In this document: one piece after another, positions 60,124 to 64,000 of the stretch
How the letters are laid out: each line of letters starts with the position of its first letter
Position numbering within the stretch: position 1 is the first letter of the stretch
Source of the DNA: Sphingobium soli
Lineage (GTDB): Bacteria; Pseudomonadota; Alphaproteobacteria; Sphingomonadales; Sphingomonadaceae
NCBI RefSeq assembly: GCF_020782245.1
Contig: NZ_JAJGNP010000007.1
Coordinates: 1-64,000, forward strand
Direction: 5' to 3'
Length of the DNA: 64,000 nucleotides
Program-made: the position numbers and the translations under genes
The notes under the pieces: generated by a model
Seen by the model: only the letters and a program-made list of their open reading frames with translations
What the model was told of the DNA's origin: nothing
Databases searched by the model: none

Positions 60124-60756
60124 TCATCCTTTCTCATGTTCGCTATGGTGTCCGGCGATCTGCAATGCCCAGTCGCACAATCGATCGGGGGCGCTGTTCC
60201 AGATGGCCAGCCAATCCGGGGTGGCGGGAATGATGAGCGTGCTCAGTTGCAGGCGGACCATGGTGTCGCAGAAGGCGTCCCGGTTGATCCGCTGGCCGAT
60301 CAGGCTGTCGAAATGGTCGAAGACGGGCGCTAGCGCACGCTGGACGGCGGCCTTGTGGCGGCCGAAATGACTGCGCAGGAAATTGAGATGGAAGGCAGGT
60401 TCGACCTCGAAAATGCCTTCGGGCGAACGCTCGATCGTAAAGCGGCCGTAAAAGCGCATCACCGCGCGAAAGCGCTCGATCGGTTCGGCGATGCCTTCGC
60501 CCGATTCCACAATGCCTTTTTCAAAGCTGCTGCAAACATATTCGCTAAAGGCCGCCAGCACTTCTTCCTTGGACGCGAAATAACGGTAGAGCGTGCCGCG
60601 CGAAACGCCGCTGCTTTCGCTGATGTCGCTCATCGACAGGCGCCGCGCGCCGATGGAGTTGATCGCGCGCAACGTGCCGTCCATGATCTTCTGGACGCTG
60701 CCGGACTGATCCGTCGCGACGATTTCACTCCAGTCGGTGTGCGGCATCAATTTCAT
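60124..60756 (-). CDS. TetR-family transcriptional regulator
   Basis: A 210-residue regulator with the HTH RRLSMSDISESSGVSRGTLYRYFASKEEVL near residue 40, a classic TetR pattern. The helical C-terminal domain has FHLNFLRSHFGRHKAAVQRAL. It lies within the dioxygenase operon: its start overlaps the SDR stop by four bases and its stop is four bases before the flavoprotein start. It probably represses its own operon in the absence of substrate; the operator would be upstream of the alpha subunit, outside this window. Confidence 0.88.
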   Translation of the reverse strand: MKLMPHTDWSEIVATDQSGSVQKIMDGTLRAINSIGARRLSMSDISESSGVSRGTLYRYFASKEEVLAAFSEYVCSSFEKGIVESGEGIAEPIERFRAVMRFYGRFTIERSPEGIFEVEPAFHLNFLRSHFGRHKAAVQRALAPVFDHFDSLIGQRINRDAFCDTMVRLQLSTLIIPATPDWLAIWNSAPDRLCDWALQIAGHHSEHEKG

Positions 60757-61565
60757 GTCTGGGCTTCCATCTCGGCGAGGTTGTGCGGAACGCTGACATA
60801 GCCCGGTAGATGCTGACCGCCATCCACATTGATCAGCTCGCCATTGACGAAGCGCGACATCTCGGACGCCAGGAACAGGACGACCGGGCCGATGTCCTTT
60901 TCGGGATCGCCCGCGCGTTTGAGCGGGTTGCTGGCTGTCGCCATCTCAAGAAAGCCGGGGACGTTTTCCGCGAGGTCTGCAAACACCTGCCCCATGCCGG
61001 TCGGCGCGATGGCGTTGGTGCGGATGTTGAAGCGTCCCCATTCGACCGCGGCGGTCCGGGTAAGCCCCAGGATCGCACCCTTGTTCATATTATAGTCGGC
61101 GTGGAGCCAGGCGCCGGTCTGAGCGTCGATCGAATAGAAGTTGATGATTGAACCGCCGCCGCGCGCTTTCATATGCGGGAAGGCGGCGCGCATGGCCCAC
61201 CAGCTGCCCCAGGTACCGATCTCCAGCGTCCGCTGGAGCATCTCGTCCGTCTTCTGTTCGAGGAGGACGTTGGGCGAAAGCTGCGACGCGTTGTTGACCA
61301 ATATGTCCAGCCCGCCAAATTCGCTGACGGCGCGCTCGATCATCGCCTCTACTTCGGTCTTGACGCCCATGTCGGCGGACATGCCGACGGAGCGGACGCC
61401 GAAGCTTTGCGTGATGTCCGCGGCGACCGTTTCAGCGGCGGCGCCATCCCGGCCGGTGATCAGGAGATGCGCGCCCGCCTGTGCAAGGCAGCGGGAAATC
61501 CCGTAACCCAGCCCCTTCGCGCCGCCCGTGACGATTGCGACCTTGTCCTTCACCAATCCCGTCAC
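60753..61565 (-). CDS. Short-chain dehydrogenase/reductase
   Basis: A 270-residue SDR starting at GTG 61565, overlapping the reductase stop (GTGA). It has IVTGGAKGLGYGISRCL, ILVNNASQLSPN and NFYSIDAQTG, then HADYNMNKGAILGL as the Tyr-Lys pair (YNMNK). The end is RFVNGELINVDGGQHL. In a dioxygenase operon the expected role is dehydrogenation of the cis-dihydrodiol to restore the aromatic ring, although many SDRs of this shape act on other alcohols. Confidence 0.9.
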   Translation of the reverse strand: MTGLVKDKVAIVTGGAKGLGYGISRCLAQAGAHLLITGRDGAAAETVAADITQSFGVRSVGMSADMGVKTEVEAMIERAVSEFGGLDILVNNASQLSPNVLLEQKTDEMLQRTLEIGTWGSWWAMRAAFPHMKARGGGSIINFYSIDAQTGAWLHADYNMNKGAILGLTRTAAVEWGRFNIRTNAIAPTGMGQVFADLAENVPGFLEMATASNPLKRAGDPEKDIGPVVLFLASEMSRFVNGELINVDGGQHLPGYVSVPHNLAEMEAQT

Positions 61566-62731
61566 GCTGCCACTCCTGTCATCTGCTCGCTCAGGGCACG
61601 GTCCATGTCCATGCGGTCCTGGCAATAGTCTTTCGTGAAAACATAGCCGCGGATCGTTCCGTCCGCGTCTTTATAATGATATTTCAGCCCGCGTTCGTCA
61701 TTGGCGACTTCCTGCCATTGCCCGTCCACGCCGACAGGAGCGGGCAGCAGGACGACAGGATAGGCGGTGGTCTTGACCTGGACCGACAGCGGCGGGAAGC
61801 GGATGTCCGTCGGCGTGCCCAACGCACTGGGCGCGATGGCGCGGGCCGCCGCCATGATCGGGGTGACATAGGCCGCCAGTCCCTGCGGATATTCGGCGCA
61901 ATCGCCGATGGCATAGATGGCGGGATCGCTGGTGCGGCCGGTCTGATCGACCTTGATGCCGCGCGCGACCTCCAGCCCGGCCTCCTGCGCAAGCGCGATA
62001 TGCGGGCGCAACCCGACGGCGGACAGAACAGCCGCAGCCTCAATCACCAGGCCGTCGTCCAGTTCGGCTCTGATCCCCTTTCCGCCCTTGTGGATGGCCA
62101 GAACCTTGCGGCCCAGATGCCATTCAACGCCCTTTTCGGACAGGGCGTCGCGGATCATCTGGCCCACCCCCGGCGGCACGAGTTGGGCGAGAGGATGGCC
62201 GAGCATGTCGACGACCACCGGCTGATAGCCGCTCGCGGAAAGGTCGTTGGCAAATTCGATGCCGACGAGGCCACCGCCCATCACCAGCACGCGCGCGCCG
62301 TCCGGCAATCTTTCGCGAAATTCGCGATAATTGTCGAGATTGTTGACCGCAAGCGCGCGGTGCGCGGCGTCCCCGTCGATCGGCGGGCGAACCGGATCGG
62401 CGCCCAGCGCCAGCACCAGCCGATCGTAGAAGATCGGCCCGCCGGTCGTCAGGACGGCCTTGTCCTGCCGGTCGATCGCTTCAACGATACGGCCGGCCCG
62501 AAGGTCGAGCTTCAACTGCGCGACCATCTTTTCCGCCGGCGTGGTGATCAGCGTATCGGCGACCTTGCCCTTGGCGAATGCGGTCGACAAAGCGGGCTTG
62601 GAGTAGAAATGCCCGTCATCCTGCGTGACCAGCGTCAGCCGGGCGTCCGGCGCGAGCTTACGAAGCTCACGCAGAACGCCATAACCGGCAAGGCCGCTGC
62701 CGACGACCACGATATGCGGGGTTCCCGTCAC
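61562..62731 (-). CDS. Rubredoxin/ferredoxin reductase (FAD, NADH)
   Basis: A 389-residue two-dinucleotide-fold flavoprotein with VVVGSGLAGYGVLRELRK for FAD, VLVMGGGLVGIEFANDL for NAD and AIYAIGDCAEY near the C-terminus. It resembles RubB/AlkT-type rubredoxin reductases and dioxygenase ferredoxin reductases. It should pass electrons from NADH to a ferredoxin or rubredoxin feeding the oxygenase, and possibly the P450. No ferredoxin gene is seen nearby; it may lie to the right of the window. Confidence 0.9.
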   Translation of the reverse strand: MTGTPHIVVVGSGLAGYGVLRELRKLAPDARLTLVTQDDGHFYSKPALSTAFAKGKVADTLITTPAEKMVAQLKLDLRAGRIVEAIDRQDKAVLTTGGPIFYDRLVLALGADPVRPPIDGDAAHRALAVNNLDNYREFRERLPDGARVLVMGGGLVGIEFANDLSASGYQPVVVDMLGHPLAQLVPPGVGQMIRDALSEKGVEWHLGRKVLAIHKGGKGIRAELDDGLVIEAAAVLSAVGLRPHIALAQEAGLEVARGIKVDQTGRTSDPAIYAIGDCAEYPQGLAAYVTPIMAAARAIAPSALGTPTDIRFPPLSVQVKTTAYPVVLLPAPVGVDGQWQEVANDERGLKYHYKDADGTIRGYVFTKDYCQDRMDMDRALSEQMTGVAA

Positions 62732-62745
62732 CTAAGCCGCTCCGG

Positions 62746-63321
62746 TCAAAGGAAGATGGCGAAGTTGGACATGCCCAGCGTCGACTGGTCGACGATGATT
62801 TCACGGCTGGCCAGCTTGTAAGCACCGTCGACCAGCCGCCAGATGTCGCGGCGTTCGGCGCTGATCGTCTCGTTATCCGGATTGTCCAGGCGGCTGCGCT
62901 CGACATAGAGGTAGCTCACCACCTCGTACTCGCCAGCCGTTTCGCTCTCGGCGACGCGGACATTGGTGACGAAGCGGCGCGTGCGCGATGGTGGATCTTC
63001 GGCCCAGGCGCTCTTCGCCAGGCGACCGGTCCGCATCAGGATGGAGCCGTAATTCTCGTCGAAATGCTTCATCGTGCGCACCACGTCGCGGTCCTTGTTC
63101 GGGCCGTTGCGGGTGAGGCGAAGGGGCGCGGTATAGCTCAGATCCTGCTCGAGATACGCCACCCAGTCGTCGAACCGGCGTTCGTCGAGCGCGGCGGCTT
63201 CGTCATAGAGGGTTTCGAGCAGGCGGTTATAGACTTCCGACCCGAGCGGCACCCGCTTGGTGGAGACAAGACCGCGCAGCACGCTGGTCTTGTCGATGGC
63301 GGCGGTCGCGTAGTTCACCAT
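62746..63321 (-). CDS. Ring-hydroxylating dioxygenase, beta subunit
   Basis: A 191-residue NTF2-fold subunit. YNRLLETLYDEAAALDERRFDDWVAYLEQDLSY is the standard opening and YVERSRLDNPDNETISAERRDIWR the core. DGAYKLASREIIVDQSTLG ends it, as in beta subunits of aromatic dioxygenases. It packs with the alpha subunit in an alpha3beta3 oxygenase and has a structural role. It lies 28 bp downstream of the alpha gene and 14 bp before the reductase gene. Confidence 0.92.
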   Translation of the reverse strand: MVNYATAAIDKTSVLRGLVSTKRVPLGSEVYNRLLETLYDEAAALDERRFDDWVAYLEQDLSYTAPLRLTRNGPNKDRDVVRTMKHFDENYGSILMRTGRLAKSAWAEDPPSRTRRFVTNVRVAESETAGEYEVVSYLYVERSRLDNPDNETISAERRDIWRLVDGAYKLASREIIVDQSTLGMSNFAIFL

Positions 63322-63349
63322 GATATCTGTCCTCTCTCGTCGCGACGGC

Positions 63350-64000
63350 TCACGCTTCGGCCATCAGATTATAATAGGCCATCCACCAGGCCCACTGCGT
63401 GTCGTCCTTGGTGAAGCCGGGATAGAGATCGCCGCCGCCGACCCAGCCTTCGGGACGCTCATGGCCGTGCAACGCCTGATATTTGAGCGTGACGGTCTTG
63501 CTCATATGACCACGCGAGTTGCGCATGATCTGCGGCCAGGTGTCGGCATCGTCCTGCTCGATCGTGCCCGATGTGCCGGTCGACCAGATGGCGTTCTGGA
63601 GCATGTCGCGCTTCACGTCTTCCGGTGCGTCCTTTTCCGCGAAGATGAAATTCACGAACTCCACCTTGTCCGGCCCCTTGGGCACATAGGTGTGCAGCGA
63701 CAGGGCGCCCGACGCGCCGCCATCCGTGCGGGGGGCGAAGATGAAGGCGATCAGAATGTTCGGGAACATGCCGCCCACCTGGGGTGGGATGTTGGCCAAC
63801 TGCTTGACCTGATCCTCCGACAGATTCTTGAACAGCTGCGGGATCAATTCCTTGGTGATGCCCGGCGGCGGCAGCAGGTGGAGCCGCTCCTCGGTCGACT
63901 TGCCTTCGAAGCTGACGTCGGCGAACATCTTGAAGGTCTGGGCCGCCTCCAGGCAACGCAGCGTATGGCCCTGCGGCACCGAAAGGTCGACGCCATACAT
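63350..64000 (-). CDS. Ring-hydroxylating dioxygenase, alpha subunit (partial, 5' end beyond window)
   Basis: Only the last 216 residues are in the window. They belong to the catalytic domain: MYGVDLSVPQGHTLRCLEA, LFKNLSEDQVKQLANIPP, QVGGMFPNILIAFIFAPRTDG and the late GTSGTIEQDDADTWPQIMRNSRG with an Asp typical of the iron site. The Rieske domain and the two His ligands lie to the right of the edge. It heads the operon with the beta subunit, reductase, SDR, TetR and flavoprotein. The substrate is not known. Confidence 0.9.
   Translation of the reverse strand: MYGVDLSVPQGHTLRCLEAAQTFKMFADVSFEGKSTEERLHLLPPPGITKELIPQLFKNLSEDQVKQLANIPPQVGGMFPNILIAFIFAPRTDGGASGALSLHTYVPKGPDKVEFVNFIFAEKDAPEDVKRDMLQNAIWSTGTSGTIEQDDADTWPQIMRNSRGHMSKTVTLKYQALHGHERPEGWVGGGDLYPGFTKDDTQWAWWMAYYNLMAEA

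Noticed and set aside
1..64000. tRNA, rRNA, CRISPR array, prophage or conjugation genes
   Set aside because: Reading both strands gave no cloverleaf, spaced repeat array, integrase or transfer gene; only the insertion sequences at the left end are mobile.

Overview
This window reads as an alphaproteobacterial chromosome or large plasmid, most likely a sphingomonad (Sphingobium, Novosphingobium or Sphingomonas type). The grounds are high GC, long antisense open frames typical of such codon use, two large TonB-dependent receptors with sphingomonad-style plugs, and a dense set of oxidoreductases, ring-hydroxylating oxygenases, ACAD10/11-like phosphotransferases and small NTF2-fold proteins. No rRNA, tRNA, CRISPR array or replication gene was seen. 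The species assignment is inference.

Layout. 1-2.63 kb is an insertion-sequence scar: IS21-like end repeats, an IS630 transposase truncated by a complete IS256-family element, and the tail of an IS3-family element. 2.64-13.7 kb holds an AraC regulator, a sulfotransferase/DUF1214 pair, an SDR, an operon of SMP-30 lactonase, GMC oxidoreductase and aldehyde dehydrogenase, and a TonB receptor. 13.8-20.97 kb holds a phosphotransferase, a second TonB receptor behind an AT-rich leader, a small orphan protein, an MFS transporter and a second AraC regulator.

21.1-29.6 kb contains two LuxE-LuxC-type acid reductase pairs facing each other, one followed by an amidohydrolase and the other by an aldo/keto reductase. 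29.8-33.6 kb is an operon of an epoxide-hydrolase-fold protein, a luciferase-like flavin monooxygenase, a SABATH-type carboxyl methyltransferase, an SDR and a second epoxide-hydrolase-fold protein. 33.6-35.2 kb encodes three membrane proteins: a COX4-like and a COX3-like subunit plus a six-helix protein, with no catalytic oxidase subunit.

35.4-50.3 kb carries four more phosphotransferases, four SDRs, a GST, a VOC protein, a duplicated ferredoxin-fold protein, a lone Rieske oxygenase alpha subunit, an EHN-type epoxide hydrolase and a phytoene-desaturase-like FAD enzyme. 50.5-64 kb carries an acyl-CoA-dehydrogenase-fold flavoprotein with NTF2 and TetR partners (behind a clear palindrome), a GntR/acyl-CoA dehydrogenase/P450 operon, a quinone-reductase-like/gamma-CA-like/nitroreductase operon, and a dioxygenase operon that runs off the right edge.

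Working picture (inference): a catabolic or biotransformation island for a hydrophobic, oxygenated, possibly isoprenoid or polycyclic compound. TonB receptors and the MFS protein move it. P450, Rieske and flavin enzymes oxidise it, and epoxide hydrolases open epoxides. GMC, SDR and ALDH enzymes adjust alcohols and aldehydes. CoA-linked enzymes and phosphotransferases process side chains. The unusual core at 21-33 kb adds chemistry on carboxyl groups: ATP-dependent activation and reduction to aldehyde (LuxE/LuxC) and methyl-ester formation (SABATH).
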